From NCBI RefSeq assembly GCF_014695575.1, contig NZ_JACJOO010000057.1, positions 1 through 64,000 of the forward strand: a stretch of 64,000 nt of DNA, in the 5' to 3' direction. Of this stretch, positions 43,378 to 52,404 are shown one piece after another. Position 1 is the stretch's first letter; the number at the start of each line of letters is the position of its first letter. This stretch comes from Leptolyngbya sp. FACHB-8 (GTDB lineage Bacteria > Cyanobacteriota > Cyanobacteriia > Elainellales > Elainellaceae). The notes beneath the pieces were generated by a model. The model was not told where the DNA came from, did not search any database, and worked only from the letters and a program-made list of their open reading frames with translations. A program made the translations under genes and the position numbers.

Positions 43378-43419
43378 GAACCATAATAGGTAGCGCTGCA
43401 GCGCTACCTATTATGGTTC
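43378..43419. repeat. Perfect 42-bp palindrome without loop (family B-like ends)
   Basis: Arms 43378-43398 and 43399-43419 are exactly complementary. Flanking AGAAGATTTCTG upstream and CTGGAGATCAGATTAG downstream look like worn family B ends. The remaining stretch to 43949 shows one family A-type end (AACCTGAGTTTAGG, near 43731) and no gene. Confidence 0.8.
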
Positions 43420-43949
43420 TTCAACTGGAGATCAGATTAGCTATCGAAAGTTATTTTTGATACGTGCTGAAGCGTATAGCTTATCAAAGATAACCTTTCT
43501 GGTTTTTCACCCGCAGTTCTATATAAAAAAGGGCAAGACGCACGTTTAATGCCTGAACCAAACTGCCAGTTTAGAATGAAGGCTAGATACCTTGCAATCC
43601 TGAAAGGCGTTTGAAGCACGACGGCTGCGGCTGCCCCCAATACGCTCTTAGCTGACTGAATTCAACGTAGTTCTAAAAAATAAGAAATTAATAACGTTGC
43701 AATTGATCTGAGTGGTTTTTCTAAAATTAACCTGAGTTTAGGTTATTGACCTTGGAGTTGGCGGATAGTACGACATCCCTGACTCCCAGTACTGATTGAG
43801 AAATCCACTTCGAGGCAGTTGCGATCGCCTGTTCCTCTAGCGAAACTAGGGTTATTGTCTGGGGCATAGCCCAAGGGAGAGCTGTCGGCTACTGCCAATT
43901 GGGCCTCATCACAACTTGCTCCCGCAATCTCTCGTTTAATAAAACAGTT

Positions 43950-46900
43950 ATGGGAAACAGCCGCTTTGCTCACTTTTGGGATTTCCTGGGTGGAGTTTTC
44001 AGCCTGAATGGTGAAACCTTTCAACAGATCGTCGCCGTTCCCTGGGGGTTCTGGTTTGCCTTAGAGGTTGTATTAGCAGCCGGATTATCTCTGGCCGTTG
44101 GGCAAAGCATCATTCTATTTATTAACCGGGTGAGGCCAGTTCGCTTCATCTTTAGCCTTCTACTTAATGCCGTTCTCTACGTCTGCGGTTTTCTTTTCCT
44201 GGTATTTAGCACCTGGCTCATTACCCTATTCCCCTGGGCTGTACAAGCTTCTCTGGGAGACCTGATCCGGGTATTGGGAATCACCTATGCGCCGTTGCTG
44301 TTTGGCTTTCTAGCGGCAATCCCCTATCTGGGTATTCCTCTGCTCACATTGCTGTCGGTGTGGCATTTTTTGGCTCTGGTGGTGGGTTTTGCTGGGCTGA
44401 CAGAGGTTTCCCTGACCCAGTCCATCTGGTACGTGGCGGTGGGGTGGGGTGTGCTGCAAATTTTGCAGCGGGTGATTGGGCAACCGATCGCTAACTTGGG
44501 TCGCTGGGTGGCAGATAAAGTCGCTGGAGTAGAGCTGTCCACGAATCGCCAGGATGTGCTTGAGATGGTGCGATCGCGCATGGCAGAAGCCACTTCTCCA
44601 CTCTTAACTGCCCCGAATCCATCGCCGATTCCTGAAGCCCAACAACTAATTAAAACGGCCCGTCAACGGGTTGAAAATTTAGCAGAAAACATTGTCCGCA
44701 ATGCTCCCAGCGATGCCGATGCAGCCCTGGTGTTCAAAGATGAAAGCACCCGTTGGGGGTGGGTTAAAGTTGCCTCCGGTTTAGTGGGTATGCTGCTGCT
44801 GGCCTACATAGTGGCCGTTCTACTGGCACCTGTACGAGATGGATTGTTTGGTTGGTATGCAACCCTGCCAGGAGTTTTACGCTTCCTGTTTGATCTGATG
44901 TGGATTGGGGTAATCGCCCTGGCTTTTGCCGGATTGCTGGCCCCTCTTGAAACCCTGGGCTGGTGGGCCGGGTGGTATGACGACGAAATCAATACCAATG
45001 TGAATGTGGGGGAATTGGCTGAACCCATCACCGACCCCCGCAGTATTTCCCGCTACATCATTTACCTGGATGGCATCGGGCAATCTACTGCGGAGTACTT
45101 GCCGGATGTAGAGGATTTTCTAGATTCCCTAACCCCTGCCCTGCCTGACAATATTGCCTTGATTCGGGGGTTGGTCAGCTATTCAGTGCTCAATAACCCT
45201 TTGGATGAAGACCGTCCCCTGGCATTTCTCTGGCGACTAGCCGACAAGCAGCGATGGACTAACCCTGCCAGCCTTTTAGGAGTACTCGTTAACCTCCGCA
45301 ACGTCTTAATTGTGGGCGTGTCCTCAGACAAACGCTACGGGCCGCTCTATAACCGCGGTATTGCTCAGGTGATGCACAATGCTCTGCTTAAGAATGGCTA
45401 CCAGACTGGCAGTGGCGTGCCCATCACTTTGATTGGATATAGCGGAGGTGGGCAGATGGCCTGTGCCTCGGCTGCATTTTTGAAGCGGGCGATCGGTGCT
45501 CCCATTGATGTGATTTCTCTGGGGGGCGTCATCAGTGCCAACAACAACATCCTTGTGCTGGAACACCTCTACCACCTGGTCGGCGGGAAGGATAACGTTG
45601 AGAAAATTGGGCCGATTATGTTTCCAGGCCGCTGGAAGTTGTTTCCCCTATCCTACTGGAACCGGGCTAAGCGCCTGGGCAAGATCAGCTTTATTGCGCT
45701 GGGGTCAACCGTTGGGCACCAACTTCCGGGGGGCTTGATGGACCCCAAAGCTCGTGTCCCCGATGGTCGGACTAACTTGCAACAAACCATCGACTTTATT
45801 GTGCAAATTCTTCAGGGGCAACTTCTCCGCAGCCGCGATCGCCTGCCTCAGAAGATGAGTCAGTACACCCGCTACCAGGAAGCTGCGTTTAACCGATACA
45901 CCTACTACCCAGCCCAACAGGTAGTGGATACTCAGTGGTATCAGCCGATTGCGCCCTGGATAGGGCGATTGATTCTGCCTACCCGTGAGGAGCGCCCCCA
46001 GGTGCGAGGGGTTTGGTTTGAGGTGTATCACGCGGCCCAGGGATATGAGCATCTGGTGGGGCGGAAGGTCAAGCTCCAATGGCTCGAAGAGCCCGCTCTG
46101 TGCAGCCTGGTCAATGCGGTGACACGGGATGTTCACTTTAGCGCTGATGCGGAGTACACCAGCACGTATGGCGGGTTAGTACATCCAACCCGGCTCAATC
46201 ACCGGCAGCAGGTGGGGCCACTGGAATCCCTGGCGGGTTCTCATCCCCAGGATGACATCACCGTGATGCTGGAAGGGCTAGTGCAGGTAGATGCGGGAAA
46301 CCCTGCCACTCTTCGCATTCAGAGTACCCCTGTCCAGGTGACTGGGCGCTACTATGCCCTGGTGCGGTTCCATTCCCCAGTCGGGCATGACGCTTTTCAG
46401 GTGGTGCATTTTAATCGTGCGACCCGGCAGTTTGATGGGCCAATGGAAGTCGTTCAAACGCCCCCAGTGTTACGGGCTGCGGATTATGGCAGTTGCCCTT
46501 CAACCTTACGGGATATTGAGCGATCGCCCCTCAATGAAACGGGCTGGTATATCTATGGGGCAAAGAATGAGGCAGGCCAGTTTGTGGTGCAATCCCTGGC
46601 ACCACGATCGCTTTTCCGCCTCCAGCCTGATCGGGTGATTGTGGGTAATAAGGCCGGCTACCGCTACATTCGCAAAGAATCTTGGGCCAATGTGGCTGCG
46701 CAGAAAGGAAAGATTAACTCGGTGCTGATTACCCCCCGAGAGGAGTCGAATCAGCGGGCGATCGATGAGTGGCGGGAAGGCGATCGCGCCCTGGTACTCC
46801 ACACCTACGGCGGCATTGGAGGTAAGAAAAAAGAACCTGCTGCGGGTGGCCCTATCTTTTTCGGGCACTTTGCCTATGGGCTGGCGAAGGTGATTCGTGA

Positions 46901-47621
46901 CCCTCTGGTCGATGAGCTCCGATTTGATATTCAGTATTACCAGGTCTACACCCACAACATCGATGGGCTGACGGCAGGAACACTGCACTGGTCACGGTAT
47001 ATGGGCGATCGCCAATTGGGCTGGCTCGGCAATCGCCCTACCTGCGACATCGTCATTAAACTAAAGGCGTTTACAGATAGCTTTTCGGCCCACGATCTGC
47101 GGCAATCTGCCCTGGATGTGATGCTGGCAGCCCTTCAGGTAATGACGGCGCGCTATCGCATTGGCGACGGTACGGGAGGCACTTATGTTGGCCCGGCTAA
47201 CAACTGCTCGCAAGATTCTAACCAGGCGTTGTTCAACAGTCTCCGCTATATCGAGCGACGCATTGAACGGGCTAATGCAGCAAGCTTAAGCCAGTGGATG
47301 AACGATAACCCCGAGCAGGCCAAGCGCTATCAGGATTTGGTGCAGGTCGGCAATGCTTTGGAACGGGAACTGCAACCCCTGGGTGGCCCACGCCCAGACT
47401 GGGAGAAGAATGAGTTCAATCTAGGCAGTACCTTGCAGGATGAACCCCTGCGTAACCTGTGGATCGGCATTGGCAGTTGGCGGACCCTTCTGCCACGCAA
47501 GGCCAGTGACACTATCGTGCGAGTGTTTCTGCAACATAACGCATCGGTATGGGTCCTGCGTACAAATCAAGTGGGAGGCTATGACCCCGATATTGAGCCA
47601 ATTGCTCCCATGACCTTGTAG
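43950..47621 (+). CDS. Large membrane protein with alpha/beta-hydrolase-like and C-terminal cysteine-hydrolase-like regions
   Basis: 1223 residues from the ATG at 43950; a TTG start at 43899 is possible. Residues 10-185 hold four or five membrane helices in a Yip1-like pattern, and 275-350 hold two or three more. Residues about 370-650 look like an alpha/beta hydrolase, with the nucleophile elbow GYSGGG (Ser498). The last 300 residues contain GHFAYG (His973) and PANNCSQDSNQAL (Cys1086), an order seen in circularly permuted papain-like (LRAT/NlpC) folds. This second assignment is tentative. It may be a membrane-anchored lipid or acyl hydrolase. No operon partner is seen. Confidence 0.72.
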   Translation: MGNSRFAHFWDFLGGVFSLNGETFQQIVAVPWGFWFALEVVLAAGLSLAVGQSIILFINRVRPVRFIFSLLLNAVLYVCGFLFLVFSTWLITLFPWAVQASLGDLIRVLGITYAPLLFGFLAAIPYLGIPLLTLLSVWHFLALVVGFAGLTEVSLTQSIWYVAVGWGVLQILQRVIGQPIANLGRWVADKVAGVELSTNRQDVLEMVRSRMAEATSPLLTAPNPSPIPEAQQLIKTARQRVENLAENIVRNAPSDADAALVFKDESTRWGWVKVASGLVGMLLLAYIVAVLLAPVRDGLFGWYATLPGVLRFLFDLMWIGVIALAFAGLLAPLETLGWWAGWYDDEINTNVNVGELAEPITDPRSISRYIIYLDGIGQSTAEYLPDVEDFLDSLTPALPDNIALIRGLVSYSVLNNPLDEDRPLAFLWRLADKQRWTNPASLLGVLVNLRNVLIVGVSSDKRYGPLYNRGIAQVMHNALLKNGYQTGSGVPITLIGYSGGGQMACASAAFLKRAIGAPIDVISLGGVISANNNILVLEHLYHLVGGKDNVEKIGPIMFPGRWKLFPLSYWNRAKRLGKISFIALGSTVGHQLPGGLMDPKARVPDGRTNLQQTIDFIVQILQGQLLRSRDRLPQKMSQYTRYQEAAFNRYTYYPAQQVVDTQWYQPIAPWIGRLILPTREERPQVRGVWFEVYHAAQGYEHLVGRKVKLQWLEEPALCSLVNAVTRDVHFSADAEYTSTYGGLVHPTRLNHRQQVGPLESLAGSHPQDDITVMLEGLVQVDAGNPATLRIQSTPVQVTGRYYALVRFHSPVGHDAFQVVHFNRATRQFDGPMEVVQTPPVLRAADYGSCPSTLRDIERSPLNETGWYIYGAKNEAGQFVVQSLAPRSLFRLQPDRVIVGNKAGYRYIRKESWANVAAQKGKINSVLITPREESNQRAIDEWREGDRALVLHTYGGIGGKKKEPAAGGPIFFGHFAYGLAKVIRDPLVDELRFDIQYYQVYTHNIDGLTAGTLHWSRYMGDRQLGWLGNRPTCDIVIKLKAFTDSFSAHDLRQSALDVMLAALQVMTARYRIGDGTGGTYVGPANNCSQDSNQALFNSLRYIERRIERANAASLSQWMNDNPEQAKRYQDLVQVGNALERELQPLGGPRPDWEKNEFNLGSTLQDEPLRNLWIGIGSWRTLLPRKASDTIVRVFLQHNASVWVLRTNQVGGYDPDIEPIAPMTL

Positions 47622-47631
47622 CTAAAACTCC

Positions 47632-47704
47632 ACATCATCTGCTAAGACAGAGTATTAAAGCTGCGCTCCGCGCAGCTTTAATACTCTGTCTTAGCAGATG
47701 ATGT
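47632..47704. repeat. Perfect 35-bp-arm palindrome with TCC loop
   Basis: Arms 47632-47666 and 47670-47704 are exactly complementary. It begins 11 bases after the stop of the large membrane protein gene and has no T-run. Confidence 0.92.
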
Positions 47705-47825
47705 AAGGCTACATAGCAATGTGCAAGTGCGTTAGATACAGCGACAGTGGTTTAGGGAACTTCGTGCCACACACCACCGTACTTACATCAACGCGCACAG
47801 CGTTATATAAACAGAATTTTGGATG

Positions 47826-48227
47826 TTAGGGATGGTGCAAGCTCTCGCACAACGCCTCGAACACCTCGTCCTGAATGATGCCTGCTTCCCCCAGGGCGAT
47901 CGCTCGGTACCCATCATCGGGGTCATCCTCTAACCAAAAGGAAAGACGGATGGGTTGTTGATGACGATTTAAGCGAGTAGAAATTTCGCTGGCATCGGCC
48001 AACTGAAAAAATAGTTCGATCGCCTCGATAAGCTTCGCCCGTGCTTTTTCTGCAGTGGCCCCATACGTCGAAAGCTCTAATTCTGGACATTCGGCCTGAT
48101 AGTGTTGGGCTCCATCCGTAGCCTGCTGGGTCTCTGTGGATGCAGGGGCTTCCTTTACTGGTTCAATGATGATGCTAAATTGCTGAATTTGTCTCATTCG
48201 CATCACACCCGTCAGCTTTTGCTTCAT
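47826..48227 (-). CDS. HicB-like antitoxin-fold protein without an adjacent HicA
   Basis: 133 residues. The core YQAECPELELSTYGATAEKARAKLIEAIELFF (given here in the family sense, about residues 43-75) is the partial RNase H fold of HicB antitoxins. The C-terminal part differs from the usual ribbon-helix-helix DNA-binding domain. HicB is normally encoded beside the small toxin HicA; no such gene is seen on either side. It could be a solitary regulator or an antitoxin left after toxin loss. Start may also be Met9 or Met11. A Gln/Ser/Thr-rich insert lies at about residues 27-41. Confidence 0.7.
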   Translation of the reverse strand: MKQKLTGVMRMRQIQQFSIIIEPVKEAPASTETQQATDGAQHYQAECPELELSTYGATAEKARAKLIEAIELFFQLADASEISTRLNRHQQPIRLSFWLEDDPDDGYRAIALGEAGIIQDEVFEALCESLHHP

Positions 48228-48565
48228 AGTTCGGTCAGGAGGCGTGAGAGCATCGGCCTGAAGCCTGCTTGCCCAGATCTCCCCTTAACACTATGGGGCA
48301 TCTGAGAAAGGATTGAAAGGGTTGTTTTTTCAGGTGAAACACTATAAAACAGTTCCTTCCCGCGAGAAATTCTCATATCCTCATGGAAAGGAGTGTAGTT
48401 TGTTAGTCTCTTCTTACGGCACCCTTGGTATGTTTATACTCAAAGGTTCAAATAGGCGGAGTCGAGCTTCTCATTGAGCGCCTGAACAGTGGAACAAGCC
48501 TGGAAAAACTTGTTACTCGATCGTTGCCCTTAACGTTATACCTGTTTCTACCCTGGCATAATCCT

Positions 48566-48778
48566 ATGACTCTGCTGTGCCGACTTCAGTGGCGTATCCT
48601 CCGTCTCAGTTACCCCTGGTTGCCGCTAGCGATCGCACTCTGGCGGCTCACGACTTCCCGTGGTATTCAGCGGAGCCGTGCCCAAGCCAAGTTTTGGCTA
48701 CTTTCAGTTCGCATTGATTTTGCGAACTTGATGGCGATCGCTCTGGACATGACGCACCCCGAATATTGGTTGCTCTAG
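48566..48778 (+). CDS. Possible 70-residue membrane-associated protein
   Basis: The frame runs from ATG 48566 to 48778; it extends upstream to a TTG at 48425. The product has a hydrophobic centre (LSYPWLPLAIALW) and a basic middle. HIP1 sites occur inside the frame but those are common everywhere. No family is recognised and no ribosome site is clear, so this may not be a gene. Confidence 0.25.
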   Translation: MTLLCRLQWRILRLSYPWLPLAIALWRLTTSRGIQRSRAQAKFWLLSVRIDFANLMAIALDMTHPEYWLL

Positions 48779-48867
48779 CACTGACAGCATGGCCCGAGAA
48801 ACTTGGATGAATGGTTGGTCGGGTACTTTGTTATTGATAATCTACTCATTAAAAATATCAATACTCT

Positions 48868-48942
48868 GGACAGTTTTTCTGAAACCCTTGATTTTGCGTG
48901 CGCGAAGCGCACGCAAAATCAAGGGTTTCAGAAAAACTGTCC
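48868..48942. repeat. Perfect 36-bp-arm palindrome with GAA loop
   Basis: Arms 48868-48903 and 48907-48942 are exactly complementary; the longest in the window. It shares CCCTTGATTTTGC with the palindrome at 53655-53728, so the two may be related. The stretch 48943-49169 shows nothing. Confidence 0.92.
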
Positions 48943-49169
48943 GAACTAATGAAATATAAGCTCTGAGGTTTTGTTAGTGTAGCGATCGTTTTACAGATTA
49001 ATAGAATCTTTTATCATAACTTTGTTGCGGGGTTCCAAATAGCTTGTATAGGGTGGGAATAAAATAATTGAATTGGCATAAATAACTGTTTTATATAAGA
49101 TCCGAAATCTTTTGAATAAGACGTTTCTCTAGAAAGTTGATTGATCGTTTAATGCTCCCCAGGATAAAA

Positions 49170-49268
49170 GTGTTCTAAACGTGTGGATGGGATGTGGTGA
49201 AAGAGACGCTTTGTGTTCCTTTCACCACATCCCATCCAGGTATTTGAAATATGGACATCGTGTACAAG
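49170..49268. repeat. Family C palindromic element, copy 2
   Basis: GTGTTCTAAACGTG at the left end; hairpin GGATGGGATGTGGTGAAAG ... CTTTCACCACATCCCATCC; then ATTTGAAATATGGACATCGTG. It matches 13748-13850 read on the other strand. It is downstream of the parvulin gene. Confidence 0.75.
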
Positions 49269-49295
49269 AATTTGCTGCAAGCGTTTCAGCCTGGC

Positions 49296-49910
49296 TTACT
49301 CAGCAGGGTTGTCCTTAAGCCAGATGTCTAGTAACTCATTGAGTAGTGATTGACGCATAAAGTCGTCGAACTGAACGGGTAAACTTTCCTCCAGTCGTGC
49401 AATAACAATCCATTGATCCAGCTTTAGGGGTGCCCACAGTTGCCCAAGTTGGGCTCCATAAAACAATCGGGCTAATCGCGGATGCAGTTGTCCTAACTCA
49501 ACGGGGCCAATTCTGCCACCATTGCTAGCTTCGGCCCCCTGGGAATAGGTGCGCGCAATTTCGTCAAAGGTCGCTTCTCCTTCAGCAATTCTGAAATAAA
49601 GTTCGTGTGCTAATCCTTGATCCGTCAAGTAGATCAGTGATGCTACGACGCGATCGAGCTCATGCTTACGATCCAGGAAATAAGATGCGACCTTGCGTCC
49701 CCATTGTTGGTTCTGGAATTTTCGGATCGCTAATTCTCGCTTGACCCACAGTTCAAAATCTTCCGGTGTAACTTCTTGCTGTTGCAGCCAAACCTGATAA
49801 TCTTCCGCATTGAGAAATTGCTGAAGAAATTCTTCCCACTCCTCGGCTGTATAGTCAACGGCAGCGACAACGCGATCCAAATTGGGTTCGCGAGAGAATG
49901 GAGATAGCAT
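49296..49910 (-). CDS. Parvulin-type peptidyl-prolyl isomerase (PpiC-like)
   Basis: 204 residues from the ATG at 49910; the frame is open to a TTG at 49949. The C-terminal 100 residues form a rotamase domain (AHELYFRIAEGEATFDEIARTYS, GGRIGPVELGQLHP) as in SurA/PpiC. The N-terminal part is a helical chaperone-like segment. There is no signal peptide, so it is cytoplasmic. Similar cyanobacterial proteins are often encoded beside peptide exporters, but no such gene lies next to this one. Active-site residues of parvulins vary, so activity is uncertain. Confidence 0.8.
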   Translation of the reverse strand: MLSPFSREPNLDRVVAAVDYTAEEWEEFLQQFLNAEDYQVWLQQQEVTPEDFELWVKRELAIRKFQNQQWGRKVASYFLDRKHELDRVVASLIYLTDQGLAHELYFRIAEGEATFDEIARTYSQGAEASNGGRIGPVELGQLHPRLARLFYGAQLGQLWAPLKLDQWIVIARLEESLPVQFDDFMRQSLLNELLDIWLKDNPAE

Positions 49911-50104
49911 GCAGTTTAAGCCATCCAGGGAGAAGCGCTTTTGCCCCAACTATAGCAATCTTGAAGCAGGGTACGTCCCCACGGCGAACTTCCCCCGTCA
50001 CACCAGACTTTACATCTTTTTAATAGCAGGACTGTCGCACACTCACTGTACCTGCTGCATTTATGTAGTGTGCGTACACCACACAAATGCACATCCTCCT
50101 ATTG

Positions 50105-50229
50105 AACCCTCCGTTCGGGATAAGCTGAAGTGCTCATTTTGGCGTGCACTATGTGCACGCCAAAATGAGCGTTTTCGAGTGCCGCGCGTTGCGCGGCACT
50201 CGAAAACGCCTTTAACCCGAACTCAGGTT
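50105..50229. repeat. Family A two-hairpin repeat, intact copy 2 (reverse orientation)
   Basis: Ends match copies 1 and 3 but in reverse order. In the GGCGTGCAC hairpin the stem differs from copy 1 (GGCGTGCGC) and the paired arm carries the matching change, so pairing is retained. Loops are TAT and GTT. The rest of 49911-50359 holds no gene. Confidence 0.85.
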
Positions 50230-50359
50230 ATTGAATTGGTGCTGGAGGGGTTTTGTAGATATTGATGGCTGACGTAGCGATCAGAACCGAATGGGGAATA
50301 CTACGGGATACCCCTGGTGTCTTACAACACCAAGTAACGAATTGTTTCCCGAGCCTCCC

Positions 50360-52297
50360 ATGCAAAACCTTCTTCCGAGTCGTGCAAGATTCAGCAACCG
50401 AAAACGCCAGAGTACCCTTACCGGCCAACTCCGTTACAGGTTCGACAACTTCATGGCCCGAGGCACTGTTGCCCTGGTCAGCGGATTGGCATTGGTTTCC
50501 TTCGCGTTTATTGTGCTGATGGCTGTGCTGGTCAGCGTGTCAGGAGTTGCACCGGAAGGAGGCGATCGCCTTAATCTCCCAGAAGCTCTGTGGGGCGTTC
50601 TGATGCGAACACTCGACTCAGGAACTGTGGGCGGCGACACGGGTTGGGTGTTCCGTTTAACCATGCTGTTTGTCACCTTCGGTGGCATCTTTGTGGTCAG
50701 TACACTGATTGGTCTACTCAGCAGTGGTATTGATGCCAAATTAGAGGATTTGCGGAAAGGGCGATCGCGTGTCATCGAAACCGATCACATTGTTATTTTG
50801 GGTTGGTCGCTGCAGATCTTCACCCTGATCTCGGAGTTGGCGCTGGCGAATGCAAATCGTTCAGATACCTGCATTGTCATCCTCAGTGAAGAAGATAAGG
50901 TTGAGATGGAAACTGCCCTTCACGATACGTTGGGGAGGTTGCCTCGAATTCGCCTGGTGTGTCGTACAGGCAGCCCCAGCAGCATGACAGACCTGGGTAT
51001 CGTGAGCATTCAAACGTCCCGATCTATCATCATTCTGAATCCGGGCCAGGATGCTGCCGATACGCAGTTGGTGAAGACCCTTCTGGCGATTACCAGTATT
51101 CCGCGATCGCATCCCCAACCCTACCATCTGGTCGCGCAAGTGCAGAGTCCCAAAACTCTGGATGTGCTCAAGCTGGTTGCTCATAACAACGTAGAACCAT
51201 TATTAATCAATGATTTAATTTCACGTATTGTGGTGCAAACCTGCCGTCAGTCCGGGTTATCCACGGTGTACATCGATCTCCTGAACTTCAGTGGCGATGA
51301 AATTTACTTCCGGGAGGAACCTGCACTCTATGGCAGTACCTATGGTCAAACGCTTTTGGCGTACAACGATTCGGTGGTCATTGGGATTCAAGATGCAGAG
51401 GGTGCAATTCAGCTCAATCCTCCCAGCAATAGGCTCTTGCAACCCGGGGAACGACTGATTGTTATTAGTGAAGATGACGATACAACGCATCTGAATCAGG
51501 CCGCAGAAGCTCCAATTGATCGGCAAGCGATTCACCTTGCCGAAGCGACGTTACCTACGGCTGAACACACACTAATTTTGGGTTGGAATGATCGGGTCTA
51601 CAACATCATCCAACTCCTGGATCAATATGTGGCACCGGGCTCGACGGTGATGGTCGTGGCGGAGTTTCCTGATGCTGAGGTGGATTTGTCGGAGAAATCC
51701 CTGCAACTTCAAAAACAAACGGTGCGCTACCAACAGGGAGATCCAACGGATCGAGATGTATTAGACAGTCTCAACCTGACGCAGTATAACCATGCTCTTG
51801 TCCTGTGCAACTCAACCCTGGATGCAGAACAGGCGGATGCTCAAACTCTGGTGACATTGCTCCATCTGCGGGATATTTGCGATCGCCATCATCACGACTT
51901 TCAAATCGTCACTGAAATTCTAGATGTCCGCAATCAAGCATTGGCCCAGGTTGCTCGCCCTGATGATTTCGTAATTAGCGAGCAAATCATTAGCCTGATG
52001 CTAGCCCAGGTCGCAGAACAGAAAAACGTTAATGCTGTGCTGACGGATTTATTTAGTTCTGAAGGCTCAGAGATTTACCTCAAACCCGTCGATAACTACG
52101 TCACAGTTGATCGCCCTGTCAATTTCTACACTGTAGTAGAAGCCGCCAGACAACGGGGAGAATCTGCGATCGGGTATCGCCACAAAGCTGATGCGAATAA
52201 CGTTGCGCGATCCTATGGAGTGGTCATTAATCCATCTAAAGACAAACTCATCGAATTTCAACCGCAAGATACGATTATCCTGCTAGCAGAATCTTAG
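50360..52297 (+). CDS. CASTOR/POLLUX-type ion channel protein with RCK-like domains
   Basis: 645 residues from the ATG at 50360 (an earlier in-frame start at 50291 is weak). The N-terminus holds one helix at about 35-60, a pore-like segment (LPEALWGVLMRTLDSGTVGGDTGW) and a second helix (LTMLFVTFGGIFVVSTLIGLL). Two cytosolic Rossmann-type RCK regions follow, each beginning with HIVILGWS or HTLILGWN. This is the layout of CASTOR/POLLUX/DMI1 channels and their bacterial relatives, which conduct cations and are gated by ligand at the RCK gating ring. Selectivity is unknown. A clean terminator follows; no partner gene. Confidence 0.87.
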   Translation: MQNLLPSRARFSNRKRQSTLTGQLRYRFDNFMARGTVALVSGLALVSFAFIVLMAVLVSVSGVAPEGGDRLNLPEALWGVLMRTLDSGTVGGDTGWVFRLTMLFVTFGGIFVVSTLIGLLSSGIDAKLEDLRKGRSRVIETDHIVILGWSLQIFTLISELALANANRSDTCIVILSEEDKVEMETALHDTLGRLPRIRLVCRTGSPSSMTDLGIVSIQTSRSIIILNPGQDAADTQLVKTLLAITSIPRSHPQPYHLVAQVQSPKTLDVLKLVAHNNVEPLLINDLISRIVVQTCRQSGLSTVYIDLLNFSGDEIYFREEPALYGSTYGQTLLAYNDSVVIGIQDAEGAIQLNPPSNRLLQPGERLIVISEDDDTTHLNQAAEAPIDRQAIHLAEATLPTAEHTLILGWNDRVYNIIQLLDQYVAPGSTVMVVAEFPDAEVDLSEKSLQLQKQTVRYQQGDPTDRDVLDSLNLTQYNHALVLCNSTLDAEQADAQTLVTLLHLRDICDRHHHDFQIVTEILDVRNQALAQVARPDDFVISEQIISLMLAQVAEQKNVNAVLTDLFSSEGSEIYLKPVDNYVTVDRPVNFYTVVEAARQRGESAIGYRHKADANNVARSYGVVINPSKDKLIEFQPQDTIILLAES

Positions 52298-52312
52298 ATA
52301 TTCAGAAAATTG

Positions 52313-52350
52313 CATCAAAAAAAGCCCGGCTCTGCCGGGCTTTTTTGATG
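52313..52350 (+). terminator. Strong terminator after the channel gene
   Basis: CATCAAAAAAAGCCCGGC, loop TCT, GCCGGGCTTTTTTGATG. GC-rich stem with A and T tracts on both sides, so it may serve both convergent genes. Confidence 0.9.
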
Positions 52351-52404
52351 CGGCTCTAATTCAAATACATAGATGCAACGCGTATCCAGTGACGCACACA
52401 ACAC

